A stretch of 64,000 nucleotides of DNA from Bacteroides propionicifaciens DSM 19291 = JCM 14649 (GTDB lineage Bacteria > Bacteroidota > Bacteroidia > Bacteroidales > Bacteroidaceae), in contig NZ_AQWS01000014.1 in the NCBI RefSeq assembly GCF_000375405.1, forward strand, positions 1 to 64,000. The letters are read 5' to 3'. The position numbers and the translations under genes are program-made. Shown piece after piece: positions 1 to 8,787 of this stretch (position 1 is the first letter of the stretch; the number at the start of each line of letters is the position of its first letter). Under the pieces are notes generated by a model. That model searched no databases, was not told where the DNA came from, and worked only from the letters and a program-made list of their open reading frames with translations.

Positions 1-207
1 CTATACAACTAACTTAATCGAAAATCTTAATGGCAAGATTAGAAAGTACACCAAGAACAAATTATCGTTCCCAATCGATGATTCTGTGATGAAATCAGTA
101 TATTTAGCCGTTAGAGAGGCCACAAAGAAGTGGCAATGCCTATCAGGGACTGGGGCATAATTTTAAATCAGTTCCTAATTATTTACAAAGAAAGGGTCAG
201 GCTATAA
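1..207 (+). pseudogene. IS256-family (mutator-type) transposase, 3' fragment with frameshift
   Basis: Reading from base 2 gives a C-terminal stretch typical of IS256/mutator transposases: [20 protein letters not shown], then an LSFP segment and a VREATKKW segment. This frame ends at TAA 158-160. The expected tail [20 protein letters not shown], ending VRL, is present in another frame (136-204, stop 205-207). The two frames join at TGG-CA-ATG (131-138), where one base is missing from what was probably a TGG-nCA-ATG codon series. The transposase is therefore broken here unless frameshifting occurs. The 5' part lies outside the window. The family assignment rests on the conserved C-terminal pattern and is fairly secure. 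No other transposase is seen in the window. Confidence 0.82.
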
Positions 208-230
208 CAATAACCCAACCCAAGCTTAAT

Positions 231-260
231 TTACTTACACACTTCCTGAGACAGTGTCCG
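231..260. repeat. Probable right terminal inverted repeat of the IS256-family element
   Basis: The segment TTACACACTTCCTGAGACAG followed by TGTC, about 25 nt after the transposase stop, resembles the outer end of IS256-family elements, which often begin GACA-rich and run into TTTACAC. The matching left end is outside the window, so the repeat cannot be paired here. A short target duplication would be expected immediately to the right (around 259-268). From there to 294 I see no gene. Confidence 0.5.
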
Positions 261-294
261 CTTTTAATATATAATGATTGAACTAAATCAAATT

Positions 295-1449
295 CTATTT
301 ACGTCTACCCTTGCTATATGAGGTTTTAACAACCTTACCTGCTTTATCCGTTTCGGTAAACTCACCGTCTTTTTTGCCCTCTGCGAAAGTTCCTTCAAAC
401 TTATTGCCATCAGCATCGACTAGAATACCATATCCGTTCTCAAGACCATCTTTGAATTCGCCAGTATAAACAGAACCATTGGTTAGAGTTAAAACTCCTT
501 TACCCTCTGGCTGATTGTTAACCCAATCCCCTTCGTAGGTATCACCATTACTCCATATATAGCTTCCTTTACCTTCTCTATTATTAGCTTTCCACTGACC
601 TGAATAGATAGAACCATTCTGCCAAGTAAAAACACCTTCACCATCTTGCACACCTTTACGGAATTGCCCGACATATTTATCGCCGTTAGCATAATAGTAA
701 ACACCTTGGCCTGTACGTTCACCTTGAAGATAAGCACCTTCATAGCGATCACCACTGTGAAACTCGTAAATGCCTTTACCGTGCTGTACATCATTTACCC
801 AATCTCCAATATATTTATCGCCATGAAGATAGTTAAATGAACCTCTACCATTACGTGCATCATTTTTCCAAGTTCCTTCATACGACGAGCCATCGTCCCA
901 TCTAATCGTACCAAAGCCATCTTTCTTATCGTCTTTCCATTCTCCTGTATATTGAGAACCGTTCAGCCAACTATAAGTCCCACGACCCGATCTTTTATTC
1001 TTTATCCAAGTACCAACATACTTATCACCGTTGTGATAGTACATAGTACCCTCACCATCTTGACTGTTATTTTTCCATTCTCCACTGTAGTGGTTATTGT
1101 TTAAGTAGTAAAAATTACCCCAACCTGATTCTTGGTTATCTTTCCACTCACCTTCATATTTTTCACCATCAACAAGTTTTAATATGCCATATCCCTGACG
1201 ATTACCTCGATTGTATTCACCTTCATAGGTATCACCATTTTTATAAATAGTTTTACCCCATCCGTTAGGACGACCACTCTTAACATCTCCAAAATAGATT
1301 GCGCCATTCTTAAATACGTAAGAAGCTACAGTCGATTCAGTTCTAAACTTATCTCTCAGCTTTCCAAAGAAACTTGAAGACTGAGCTTTAGTATCTGTTG
1401 AAGAGAATATTAAGAATAGTGAAAGAAATGGGTATAGAAATTTCATCAT
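295..1449 (-). CDS. Exported MORN-repeat protein
   Basis: The 384-residue product has an N-terminal signal peptide (about residues 1-22, ending near TKAQ). About 14 consecutive MORN repeats of 23 residues follow, from about residue 52 to 365, each with the pattern YxGxW then GxGxxxxxxG (for example YEGEWKDNQESGWG). A short basic tail ends the protein. MORN repeats form an elongated beta-hairpin stack and usually serve as a protein- or membrane-contact scaffold; no catalytic domain is present. The signal peptide predicts a periplasmic or outer-membrane location. It stands alone between the IS remnant and the M16 gene, with its own promoter-like element upstream. The exact function is not evident from sequence. 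Confidence 0.9.
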   Translation of the reverse strand: MMKFLYPFLSLFLIFSSTDTKAQSSSFFGKLRDKFRTESTVASYVFKNGAIYFGDVKSGRPNGWGKTIYKNGDTYEGEYNRGNRQGYGILKLVDGEKYEGEWKDNQESGWGNFYYLNNNHYSGEWKNNSQDGEGTMYYHNGDKYVGTWIKNKRSGRGTYSWLNGSQYTGEWKDDKKDGFGTIRWDDGSSYEGTWKNDARNGRGSFNYLHGDKYIGDWVNDVQHGKGIYEFHSGDRYEGAYLQGERTGQGVYYYANGDKYVGQFRKGVQDGEGVFTWQNGSIYSGQWKANNREGKGSYIWSNGDTYEGDWVNNQPEGKGVLTLTNGSVYTGEFKDGLENGYGILVDADGNKFEGTFAEGKKDGEFTETDKAGKVVKTSYSKGRRK

Positions 1450-1507
1450 ATTTACTATTTAAAGAAGCTTAGCACTATCAAGTTTTCACCAACTTCTGTA
1501 TTTAATT

Positions 1508-1515
1508 CAAATATA
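1508..1515 (-). promoter_or_regulatory. Promoter -7 element for the MORN gene
   Basis: On the minus strand this reads TATATTTG, a full match to the Bacteroidota -7 consensus TAnnTTTG, about 60 nt before the ATG. No clear TTTG lies 19-20 nt upstream, so only half of the promoter is supported. Confidence 0.4.
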
Positions 1516-1552
1516 TAATTAATTTAAAGAACAAGAGAAATTATTACACAGA

Positions 1553-2845
1553 TTATAATAACTTTTCACCTGCCACTACCTCTTTTAAACTCTCTTTACG
1601 GAGGTGTTTTCTTGCTAAATCTTGGATTTCAGCTGCGGTAATCGACTGTATTGATTCAAAAGATTTCGAAAAATGATCATCATCTAAACCCGATGTAAAA
1701 GCAAACATCCAAGCATCAGCTATAGAAAAAGCTGATTCATAGCTTCTACAAGACTCCCCTAGCATGTAGTTTTTAAGCTTGGTCAATTCTTTTTCATTAA
1801 CTAACTCAGAATGAAGACGATCCATTTCAAAATGAACCTGTTCAATTAACGGACGCACATACTCGTTATCACACTCGGTATGAATCATCAAGAAGCTACT
1901 GAATGGATAATGTGTCATATCGGCTCCAATATGGTAGGTATAACCTTTGTCTTCACGAACATTAGAAATTAAACGACTACCAAAATATCCTCCAAAGAGT
2001 GCAAGCACTACATGGAATTTAAGATAGTCGGGATGGCTTCGCATCAGAGTTGGCATACCCAAACAAATAGCGCTTTGGCAAGCACCTTTTTTATCAATAA
2101 AACGCTGATTATCAACAGAGGGAGTAAATATAGGAGTAGGACAAACCGTGGGTGTGTTTTCATACTGCCCAAACGGGGCAAGTCCAAAAGCTGATTGAAC
2201 AGCATCAAATATATCCTGATCAATATCACCAGCTAAGAAGATATGACAGTTGCTTGAATGAAAATTAGCATCAAAGAAATTATTTAACAAATCTGTTGTA
2301 ATTGCACTATAATCTTCTTTTACCGTCTTTTTACCGTAAGGATGCGAATCACCTAGAAGCATATTTAGTAAGGAACGATGAGCCAAAAAGTCAACATGAC
2401 TCTCATTAACCAAGAATTGTTGGATATTCATATCCTTTACAATCTCTAAACGATCTGCATCAAACAGAGGTTCTTTAATAATGGATTCTAATATGGTCAA
2501 AGTCTCCTTAAAACAGCGAGTCAAAGAATAAAGAGTAATACAAGAATAGGCTGCACCACAAGACAAGTCTAACCAAGCTCCATAAAAGTCTAATTGCTCA
2601 GCAATCTCTTTAGAACTATACTTCTTAGAACCTTCACGTAGCATTCTATTGGTAAATAGAGCTTGAAGCTTTTGGTCTTGACACCAAGTACCAGCTTTAA
2701 AAAGGATATCGATCCGGACTACTTGTTGACTCCCCATATTTATTAGGGTTATGGGAATTCCGTTTTCAAGAGTCTTGCGCTCAGGTAACGGTAGGGTTAA
2801 TGATTTTAAAGGTTCTATTTTTGGCTGTATAGCTCTATTCATCAA
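1553..2845 (-). CDS. M16 (insulinase-like) peptidase family protein lacking the zinc motif
   Basis: The 430-residue protein has the two-lobed M16B fold. The N-terminal lobe keeps the flanking pattern of the active site (KLQ....MLREGSKKYS), but the HxxEH zinc motif is replaced by LFTNR at residues 63-67, so it should not bind zinc. The C-terminal lobe keeps the substrate-binding R/Y motif NVREDKGYTY (295-304). In heterodimeric M16B peptidases one subunit carries HxxEH and the other R/Y, and this protein fits the second type. No catalytic partner is in the window. It has no signal peptide. It follows the kdsB fusion gene by 8 nt and is probably co-transcribed with it and with the PBP1A gene. 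Confidence 0.88.
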   Translation of the reverse strand: MMNRAIQPKIEPLKSLTLPLPERKTLENGIPITLINMGSQQVVRIDILFKAGTWCQDQKLQALFTNRMLREGSKKYSSKEIAEQLDFYGAWLDLSCGAAYSCITLYSLTRCFKETLTILESIIKEPLFDADRLEIVKDMNIQQFLVNESHVDFLAHRSLLNMLLGDSHPYGKKTVKEDYSAITTDLLNNFFDANFHSSNCHIFLAGDIDQDIFDAVQSAFGLAPFGQYENTPTVCPTPIFTPSVDNQRFIDKKGACQSAICLGMPTLMRSHPDYLKFHVVLALFGGYFGSRLISNVREDKGYTYHIGADMTHYPFSSFLMIHTECDNEYVRPLIEQVHFEMDRLHSELVNEKELTKLKNYMLGESCRSYESAFSIADAWMFAFTSGLDDDHFSKSFESIQSITAAEIQDLARKHLRKESLKEVVAGEKLL

Positions 2846-2853
2846 ATATGGGT

Positions 2854-3990
2854 TTAGTTTTTATTCTTCAAGAAAGCTTCTGCACGCTCTAAATCGTGTG
2901 GAGTATCAATACCTATTGTTTCGATTGAGGTTTCAGCCACTTTTATAGCATAACCGTTTTCCAACCATCTCAATTGCTCCAACGACTCAGCTAGTTCAAG
3001 TGGTGATTGTTTAAGCTTAGTAATTTCAGCAAGCACTGTTGAACGATAGGCGTAAAGTCCGATATGTTTGAAGAAACGGTGAGACATTAACCAGTTCGAT
3101 TTGTCGATATTTCGCAAATATGGGATAACTGATCGACTGAAATAGAGCGCTCTATTATTTACACCCAAAACCACTTTTGGTGAATTAGGGTTTTCTAGCT
3201 CTTCTAAGCTATTTGTAGACCCAAAGGGCTTGACTAATGTTGCAATATCAGTAGAGTCGTCTCCCTTAAAACATGACATTAATGCTTCTATCTGGCTTTT
3301 CTGGATAAATGGTTCATCTCCTTGAATATTAATAACTACATCATACTCTTGATCAATGTTTAGATAAGCCTCATAACAACGATCGGTACCCGATTGATGA
3401 TCGGGTGAAGTCATTACAACTTTACCACCAAAAGCCAGTACAGCATCTTGGATTCTAACATCATCTGTTGCAACATATACAGCATCCAAAACAGATGCTA
3501 CCTGCTCATAAACACGTTGAATAACGGGTTTACCACCCAAAATAGCTAGTGGCTTTGCGGGAAAACGAGTAGAAGCGTATCTCGCTGGTATAATACCTAT
3601 AAATTTCATGTTCTTATTATTTAATTCTTTAATCCCCTCACGAATATGCTCATACTCGAAGTCTTTTGGTTTTAGAACTTCGTTGCCCCACTGAATTAAA
3701 TCAATGTCAAGAACAATATGGTTGGGGTCTTTTCTATCACGTCCTAACTTAGTTTCAATCTCTTTGCAAGTTGCTATAATGATTGAAGGAACTAAGGTAC
3801 TTCTAAATTGTCCAACTAGGTTAAGAAAAGGGCCAGATTTTGGCAAACCTATGGGTTGGGTATAAACTTTGGTAGAAAACTCTATATTAGGCCAAGTCAG
3901 AGTTAATTCCTCAATGGCCTTATTTATGGTATATAAAGAATCTGTATTGCTCCCAAGAGAGACAATACAGATTTTATGTTCAGGATTCAT
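2854..3990 (-). CDS. kdsB: FolK-like domain fused to CMP-KDO synthetase
   Basis: One 378-residue frame holds two domains. Residues 1-127 resemble 6-hydroxymethyl-7,8-dihydropterin pyrophosphokinase (SLGSN near the start, YTQPIGLP, LGRDRKDP, DIDLIQWG), but the domain is shorter than the usual 150-160 residues and the WGPR part of the second signature is changed. Residues 128-378 are a full-length KdsB (MKFIGIIPARYASTRFPAKP, INIQGDEPF), which makes CMP-KDO for lipid A core synthesis in the cytoplasm. KdsB would normally start at M128, whose ATG is at 3609-3607, so translation could also start internally. No stop separates the domains. Upstream, the PBP1A gene ends 11 nt before the start. The KdsB call is firm; FolK activity is doubtful. 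Confidence 0.88.
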   Translation of the reverse strand: MNPEHKICIVSLGSNTDSLYTINKAIEELTLTWPNIEFSTKVYTQPIGLPKSGPFLNLVGQFRSTLVPSIIIATCKEIETKLGRDRKDPNHIVLDIDLIQWGNEVLKPKDFEYEHIREGIKELNNKNMKFIGIIPARYASTRFPAKPLAILGGKPVIQRVYEQVASVLDAVYVATDDVRIQDAVLAFGGKVVMTSPDHQSGTDRCYEAYLNIDQEYDVVINIQGDEPFIQKSQIEALMSCFKGDDSTDIATLVKPFGSTNSLEELENPNSPKVVLGVNNRALYFSRSVIPYLRNIDKSNWLMSHRFFKHIGLYAYRSTVLAEITKLKQSPLELAESLEQLRWLENGYAIKVAETSIETIGIDTPHDLERAEAFLKNKN

Positions 3991-4001
3991 CTAGCTAAAT
4001 A

Positions 4002-6338
4002 TTAATAAAACAAGTCGTCGAGCTCACTACGGTTCGATTCTTCTTCAACATGTTCTACCCTAGCAGCTTCCGAACTTGTAGCACAAGCATCGAAGTCTTC
4101 AGGGAATTCAAATTTTTCTTCAGGGTCATAACCTAGGGATTTATCACCATAGACTTTATTCATAAACTTAACCCACACTGGCAAGGCTGCCGCAGCACCT
4201 TGACCGTAGAACATACCATCGAAGTGAATGTCGCGGTCTTCACCACCAACCCATACACCAGCCACAATTGAGGGTGTGAAACCCATAAACCATGCGTCTG
4301 AGTTATCGTTTGAAGTTCCTGTTTTACCAGCAGCATCACCCTCAAAACCCAAACGGCGTACACGTCCACCTGTTCCTTCATTGATAACTGCTCGCATCAT
4401 ATCCAACATTTGATAAGCACTATGAGAGCTTATAACCTCCTCCATATCCGGAGTGAAGTTTGAAATGATATTACCATCGCTATCTTCTATACGAGTAACA
4501 AACAGCGGAGCTACACGAATTCCTTTATTAGCAAAGGCTGTATAAGCACTCACCATTTCACCAATTGAGATTTCGCATGGTCCTAAAGCAAGTGAAACCG
4601 TAGGTTGTATGTCTTGATTAAGTACCCCAAAATTATGAATCAGACGAACTAAAGCGTAAGGATTGAGCTTACTCATCAAATAAGCCGAAATCCAGTTATT
4701 AGAGTTGGCAAGTCCCCACTTGAGTGTTACCATCTCTCCTTCTCTACCTTTTGTACTGTTTCGAGGAGTCCAAGGAATTCCGTTTTCGTCCATCAAGGTT
4801 TGTTGAACATTTCGAGTCTCATCACAAGGAGTGAAGCCATTTTCCATCGCCAAAGCATAAAGGAAAGGTTTCAGCGTAGAACCAATCTGACGACGCCCTA
4901 CCATGGCCATATCGTATTGGAAATAAGTATAATTAGTACCCCCAACGTATGCCTTAACATGCCCGTTATAGGGATCCATAGCCATGAATCCTGTACGCAA
5001 GAAATGTTTATAATATCGGATTGAGTCAAGGGGAGTAAGTGTAGTATCACGTTCACCATTGAGTGTGTAAACTGACATCTTCTCAGGGGTATTGAATGCT
5101 TTTTGAATTTCAGCTTCGGTTGCACCCGAATTTTTCATCAAACGATAGCGCTCAGTTTGACGTATAGCACGCTGTAAGATACGATCAATATCCTCCTGCT
5201 CTAATTTATTTGAATATGGAGCCTTGCGACGACCTTTCTTCTCTTTAAAAAAGTTGGGCTGTAGATAATCATCAATATGTTCTTTAACGGCTTCCTCGGC
5301 AAATGTCTGCATTGTAGCATTAATGGTCGTATAAATCTTCAGCCCGTCGGTATAAATATTGTAGTTGTCGCCATTACGTTTCTGGTTCTTTAGGCACCAT
5401 CCGTAAAGCGGGTCAGTATCCCAAGCCACAGAATCTTCATAGAACTTCTGCATTTGCCAACCTCTGTAATTAGATTTAACAGGCTTCTTAGCCGACATTA
5501 CACCACGAAGATACTCTCTAAAGTATGTCGCTAGCCCCTCTTTATGGTCAACTCTATGGTAATTCAAAGTTAACGGAAGTGCTTGCAATGAATCGCAAAC
5601 AGCTGTCGAAATATAACCAGCTTTTTCCATTTGCTCCAATACCGTATTTCTTCTATTACGAGAACGCTCATTGAAGCGTAGCGGATTGTAGTATGAAGGG
5701 TTCTTACACATTCCAACTAGCGTAGCGGCTTGCTCAGTACTCAAGTTACTTAAGTCTGATCCAAAGTAGGTTTGGGCTGCAGTCTTAATACCAACTGCAT
5801 TATTTAAGAAGTCGAACTTATTGAGATACATCGTTAATATCTCTTCTTTGGTATAATATCTTTCCAGTTGAACAGCTATAACCCACTCAATAGGTTTTTG
5901 GAACAAGCGTTCCATCACATTATCAGCTCTAGGTGAAAAAAGTTGTTTGGACAACTGTTGCGTAATAGTACTACCCCCTCCAGCATTTTTTTGCTGTAAA
6001 ACACCGCGTTTTATCACGGCACGAAGTAAGGCTTTAAGATCAATGCCTGAATGCTGGCGAAAACGAATATCTTCAGTAGCAATTAGAGCGTCAATCACAT
6101 TCTCTGGTAATTCATCATATGTTGTAAACACACGGTTTTCGGTACTCAAAGACCAAGTACCAAGTACTTCGCCTTCTTCAGATATAATTTGTGTAGCAAA
6201 TTTATAGTTTGGGTTTTCTAAATCTTCAACAGCAGGCATATAGCCTATAGAGCCGTGAGATATAGCATAAAACAGACCAAAAACTGCAGCTACACCAAGA
6301 AGGAAGAGCACCCACAGTCCAATAATGAACTTTTTCAT
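4002..6338 (-). CDS. mrcA: Penicillin-binding protein 1A (bifunctional transglycosylase/transpeptidase)
   Basis: This 778-residue class A PBP polymerises glycan strands and cross-links peptides in the periplasm. Residues 5-26 are a single membrane anchor. The GT51 domain shows EDIRFRQHSG (89-98; catalytic Glu89), GGSTITQQLSKQLF (121-134) and the YLNKFDFLNNAVG helix. The transpeptidase domain carries SxxK in GSTLKPF, an SxN-type NSNNW, and KTGTSND. The C-terminal tail is acidic. It is the first gene of a likely operon with the FolK-KdsB fusion and the M16 protein. A consensus promoter lies just upstream (6389-6420). Length and motif order are normal for the family. Confidence 0.96.
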   Translation of the reverse strand: MKKFIIGLWVLFLLGVAAVFGLFYAISHGSIGYMPAVEDLENPNYKFATQIISEEGEVLGTWSLSTENRVFTTYDELPENVIDALIATEDIRFRQHSGIDLKALLRAVIKRGVLQQKNAGGGSTITQQLSKQLFSPRADNVMERLFQKPIEWVIAVQLERYYTKEEILTMYLNKFDFLNNAVGIKTAAQTYFGSDLSNLSTEQAATLVGMCKNPSYYNPLRFNERSRNRRNTVLEQMEKAGYISTAVCDSLQALPLTLNYHRVDHKEGLATYFREYLRGVMSAKKPVKSNYRGWQMQKFYEDSVAWDTDPLYGWCLKNQKRNGDNYNIYTDGLKIYTTINATMQTFAEEAVKEHIDDYLQPNFFKEKKGRRKAPYSNKLEQEDIDRILQRAIRQTERYRLMKNSGATEAEIQKAFNTPEKMSVYTLNGERDTTLTPLDSIRYYKHFLRTGFMAMDPYNGHVKAYVGGTNYTYFQYDMAMVGRRQIGSTLKPFLYALAMENGFTPCDETRNVQQTLMDENGIPWTPRNSTKGREGEMVTLKWGLANSNNWISAYLMSKLNPYALVRLIHNFGVLNQDIQPTVSLALGPCEISIGEMVSAYTAFANKGIRVAPLFVTRIEDSDGNIISNFTPDMEEVISSHSAYQMLDMMRAVINEGTGGRVRRLGFEGDAAGKTGTSNDNSDAWFMGFTPSIVAGVWVGGEDRDIHFDGMFYGQGAAAALPVWVKFMNKVYGDKSLGYDPEEKFEFPEDFDACATSSEAARVEHVEEESNRSELDDLFY

Positions 6339-6388
6339 ATGTTATTTCTTAATTAAACCAAAGATGGTTCTAAATGAACACTTTCCTG

Positions 6389-6420
6389 CAAAATTAGAAT
6401 AAAACTTTTTCTTTAACAAA
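6389..6420 (-). promoter_or_regulatory. Bacteroidota-type promoter for the PBP1A operon
   Basis: On the minus strand TTTG (6420-6417) is followed after 20 nt by TAATTTTG (6396-6389). Both elements match the TTTG / TAnnTTTG consensus with correct spacing. The predicted transcription start near 6382 gives a 5' leader of about 45 nt before the ATG at 6338. Confidence 0.65.
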
Positions 6421-6539
6421 ATAATGATTGACTCCTTACTAGATATAGAAAAACTTAAGGCTTTCCACGTTGGTAGTCCACCTGTTTTTACATACCTTTA
6501 CAATCCAAACAATGGTATTTTACTTTTTAAAGATCATTT

Positions 6540-7481
6540 ATGGACAATAGAAGTTTAGTCAGTCTTGCCCAACACTCTAAAGAGAAGCTTCTCTACCTCT
6601 TGGATATGGCAAAACGTTTTGAAGAAAACCCCAACCGTCGTTTGTTAGAGAATAAAGTTGTAGCAACACTATTTTTTGAGCCCTCTACTCGAACGCGACT
6701 CAGTTTTGAAACAGCAGCCAATCGGCTTAGTGCAAGAATCATCGGTTTTACCGACCCCAAATCTTCCAGTTCAGCAAAAGGAGAAACCCTAAAAGATACC
6801 ATAACCATGGTAGCCAATTATGCCGACATTATAGTGATGAGACACCATCTCGAAGGTGCGGCAAGGTATGCAGCTGAAATATCCCCCGTACCGATAGTTA
6901 ATGCCGGAGATGGAGCTAATCAACATCCATCACAAACCATGCTTGATTTATATTCTATCCAAAAAACACAGGGTACGCTCGAAAACCTCAATATCACCCT
7001 TGTAGGCGATCTCAAATACGGACGAACCGTTCACTCCCTTCTCACTGCAATGCGCCATTTCAATCCAAACTTTCGTTTTATCTCCCCTGAAGAATTAAAA
7101 ATGCCGAATGAGTATAAGGTGTTTTGTAGACAGCAAGGCATTCCATTCGAAGAAAGTACCGTTTTTAACGAAAGGGTAATTGCTGATACAGATATTCTAT
7201 ACATCACGCGTGTTCAGTCGGAAAGGTTTACTGATATGTTGGAATATGAACGAGTTAAAAATGCCTATACTCTGCACAATAGCATGCTCGAAGGCACACG
7301 ACCAAACATGAGAATTCTACATCCACTGCCACGAGTAAATGAAATTTCATACGATGTTGACAACAACCCAAAAGCCTACTATTTCGAACAAGCGAAAAAT
7401 GGTTTGTATGCTCGTGAAGCAATCTTATGCGATGTTTTAGGAATTACTATTGAAGATATCGATAACTATGAAAGAAAATAA
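6540..7481 (+). CDS. pyrB: Aspartate carbamoyltransferase catalytic subunit
   Basis: The 313-residue protein transfers the carbamoyl group to L-aspartate, the first committed step of pyrimidine synthesis, in the cytoplasm. The carbamoyl-phosphate loop [13 protein letters not shown] and the HPLPRVNEI motif are intact, and the length is standard. The start [12 protein letters not shown] matches family starts. The stop overlaps the start of pyrI, so the two subunits are translationally coupled and should form the two-chain E. coli-type enzyme. No full promoter consensus was found in the 200-nt divergent region shared with the PBP1A gene. Confidence 0.97.
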   Translation: MDNRSLVSLAQHSKEKLLYLLDMAKRFEENPNRRLLENKVVATLFFEPSTRTRLSFETAANRLSARIIGFTDPKSSSSAKGETLKDTITMVANYADIIVMRHHLEGAARYAAEISPVPIVNAGDGANQHPSQTMLDLYSIQKTQGTLENLNITLVGDLKYGRTVHSLLTAMRHFNPNFRFISPEELKMPNEYKVFCRQQGIPFEESTVFNERVIADTDILYITRVQSERFTDMLEYERVKNAYTLHNSMLEGTRPNMRILHPLPRVNEISYDVDNNPKAYYFEQAKNGLYAREAILCDVLGITIEDIDNYERK

Positions 7482-7932
7482 ACAAAGACTACTGGTTGCC
7501 GCACTAGAAAACGGAACAGTTATTGACCACATCCCCTCCGACCAATTATTTACAGTTGTCCATCTTTTAAAACTAGACAAGTTAGAGACCAAAATAACTA
7601 TCGGAAATAACCTAGTAAGCTCAAAGCTTGGAAAAAAAGGAATCATAAAACTTGCAAACAAGTTCTTTGATAGTGACGAGATCAATAAAATTTCAATTGT
7701 AGCTCCACATATACGTCTAAATATAATCCGAAACTACGAAGTGGTTGAAAAGCGAGAAGTTGATATGCCCAATCAACTTTTAGGCATCGTGAAATGTGCA
7801 AATCCCAAATGTATCACTAATAACGAACCTATGACAACTAACTTTCATGTGATTGACAAAGAAAAGTGTACCATAAAATGTCACTATTGTGAAAAAGAGC
7901 AAACTAAAGAGGATTTTACGATAATAGAATAA
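7468..7932 (+). CDS. pyrI: Aspartate carbamoyltransferase regulatory subunit
   Basis: I start this at 7468 ([20 protein letters not shown], 154 residues), which matches family starts. A longer frame from 7450 adds six residues of no known value. The chosen start overlaps pyrB by 14 nt, a usual arrangement. The N-terminal domain binds the allosteric nucleotide effector. The C-terminal zinc domain shows four cysteines (CANPKC, then KCHYCEK) that hold the site contacting PyrB. The protein makes the catalytic trimers sensitive to CTP/ATP. A perfect palindrome just after the stop is the likely terminator of pyrBI. Confidence 0.95.
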   Translation: MKENKQRLLVAALENGTVIDHIPSDQLFTVVHLLKLDKLETKITIGNNLVSSKLGKKGIIKLANKFFDSDEINKISIVAPHIRLNIIRNYEVVEKREVDMPNQLLGIVKCANPKCITNNEPMTTNFHVIDKEKCTIKCHYCEKEQTKEDFTIIE

Positions 7933-7948
7933 GTTATTTCACAGTAAT

Positions 7949-7972
7949 AGAAAGCAAAATATTTTGCTTTCT
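7949..7972 (+). terminator. Palindromic terminator after pyrBI
   Basis: AGAAAGCAAAAT followed by ATTTTGCTTTCT is a perfect 24-bp palindrome 16 nt after the pyrI stop. It has few GC pairs and no long T-run, so strength is uncertain. Its right arm contains the TTTG that serves as -33 element of the next gene. Confidence 0.5.
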
Positions 7973-7993
7973 ATTTGTTAATCGGTATTTTTG
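7963..7993 (+). promoter_or_regulatory. Bacteroidota-type promoter for the barrel-protein gene
   Basis: TTTG (7963-7966), 19 nt, then TATTTTTG (7986-7993): full consensus with correct spacing. The predicted start near 8000 leaves about 20 nt before the ATG at 8021. The -33 element sits inside the upstream palindrome. Confidence 0.65.
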
Positions 7994-8020
7994 GTTAGTT
8001 GACAAATCCATAACAACTTT

Positions 8021-8737
8021 ATGAAAAAAATATTTCTGTTATTTATGCTCTTTGCAGTCCATCCTTTTATAAAAGGACAAGATTTGTCGGGCTTAGAAAT
8101 TCCTTATAAGAAGTTCAATTTTGGAGCTAAGATTGGTTTTACATCAGCAATCTATCTGACTACTCATTTCGATATTGATGGAACAAGAATCGTAAAAGCT
8201 CAGAATAACTATAAGGTAGGTTATACTGGGAGTCTTTTTATGAGGTACAACTTCAAAGCTCACTATATTCAACCAGAAATAGCATATACTATTAATCGTT
8301 GCGAGGTCTATTTTGAGAAACCAGACTTCAAGCAGGGCACAGGAAAAGAGTTTTCTACACTCAGATCAGAGCTTCACAGCATAGACATTCCCATTCTCTA
8401 CGGATACAACTTCATAAAAGAAGATATCTATGGCATGTCATTCTTTATTGGCCCAAAGATTAGATATATTTTAGAGGGACAAAGCGATATGGATTATAGC
8501 AATTTCGACCAGAAGGGTATAACAGAAAGATTCCACAGATTCAACCTTGGATTTACTGGAGGTGTTGCTGTTTATCTATCCAAAATATTTTTTGACTTCA
8601 GGTATGAGCAGTTTTTACAGAATATCTCTAAAAAAGCATCATACGACAAGGAGTTAACTCCCGTTGAAGATCAAAAGAACTTAAGATTGCACCGTAGAGA
8701 TCACGTCTTAAGTTTCTCATTAGGCTTCATGTTCTAA
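8021..8737 (+). CDS. Outer-membrane beta-barrel protein (porin-like, PorT/OMP_b-brl type)
   Basis: The 238-residue product has a signal peptide (about 1-19, ending IKGQ). It then alternates short polar and aromatic beta-strand segments such as FNFGAKIGFTS and HYIQPEIAYTI, and ends in FSLGFMF with a C-terminal phenylalanine, the usual Bam recognition signal. This is typical of small eight-stranded outer-membrane barrels of Bacteroidota. The ligand or partner is unknown. It has its own promoter and lies between pyrBI and glyA, with no evident functional link to either. Confidence 0.85.
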   Translation: MKKIFLLFMLFAVHPFIKGQDLSGLEIPYKKFNFGAKIGFTSAIYLTTHFDIDGTRIVKAQNNYKVGYTGSLFMRYNFKAHYIQPEIAYTINRCEVYFEKPDFKQGTGKEFSTLRSELHSIDIPILYGYNFIKEDIYGMSFFIGPKIRYILEGQSDMDYSNFDQKGITERFHRFNLGFTGGVAVYLSKIFFDFRYEQFLQNISKKASYDKELTPVEDQKNLRLHRRDHVLSFSLGFMF

Positions 8738-8787
8738 GAAGCATTTAAACATAAACTTATTCGTATTACTATTTTATACTTAACAAA

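Noticed and set aside
489-840. Open frames of 101 and 64 codons overlapping the MORN gene
   Set aside because: They arise from the 69-bp periodicity of the MORN repeats read in other frames.
295-1449. MORN coding repeats as a tandem DNA repeat or CRISPR-like array
   Set aside because: Units are diverged at DNA level and explained by the protein repeat.
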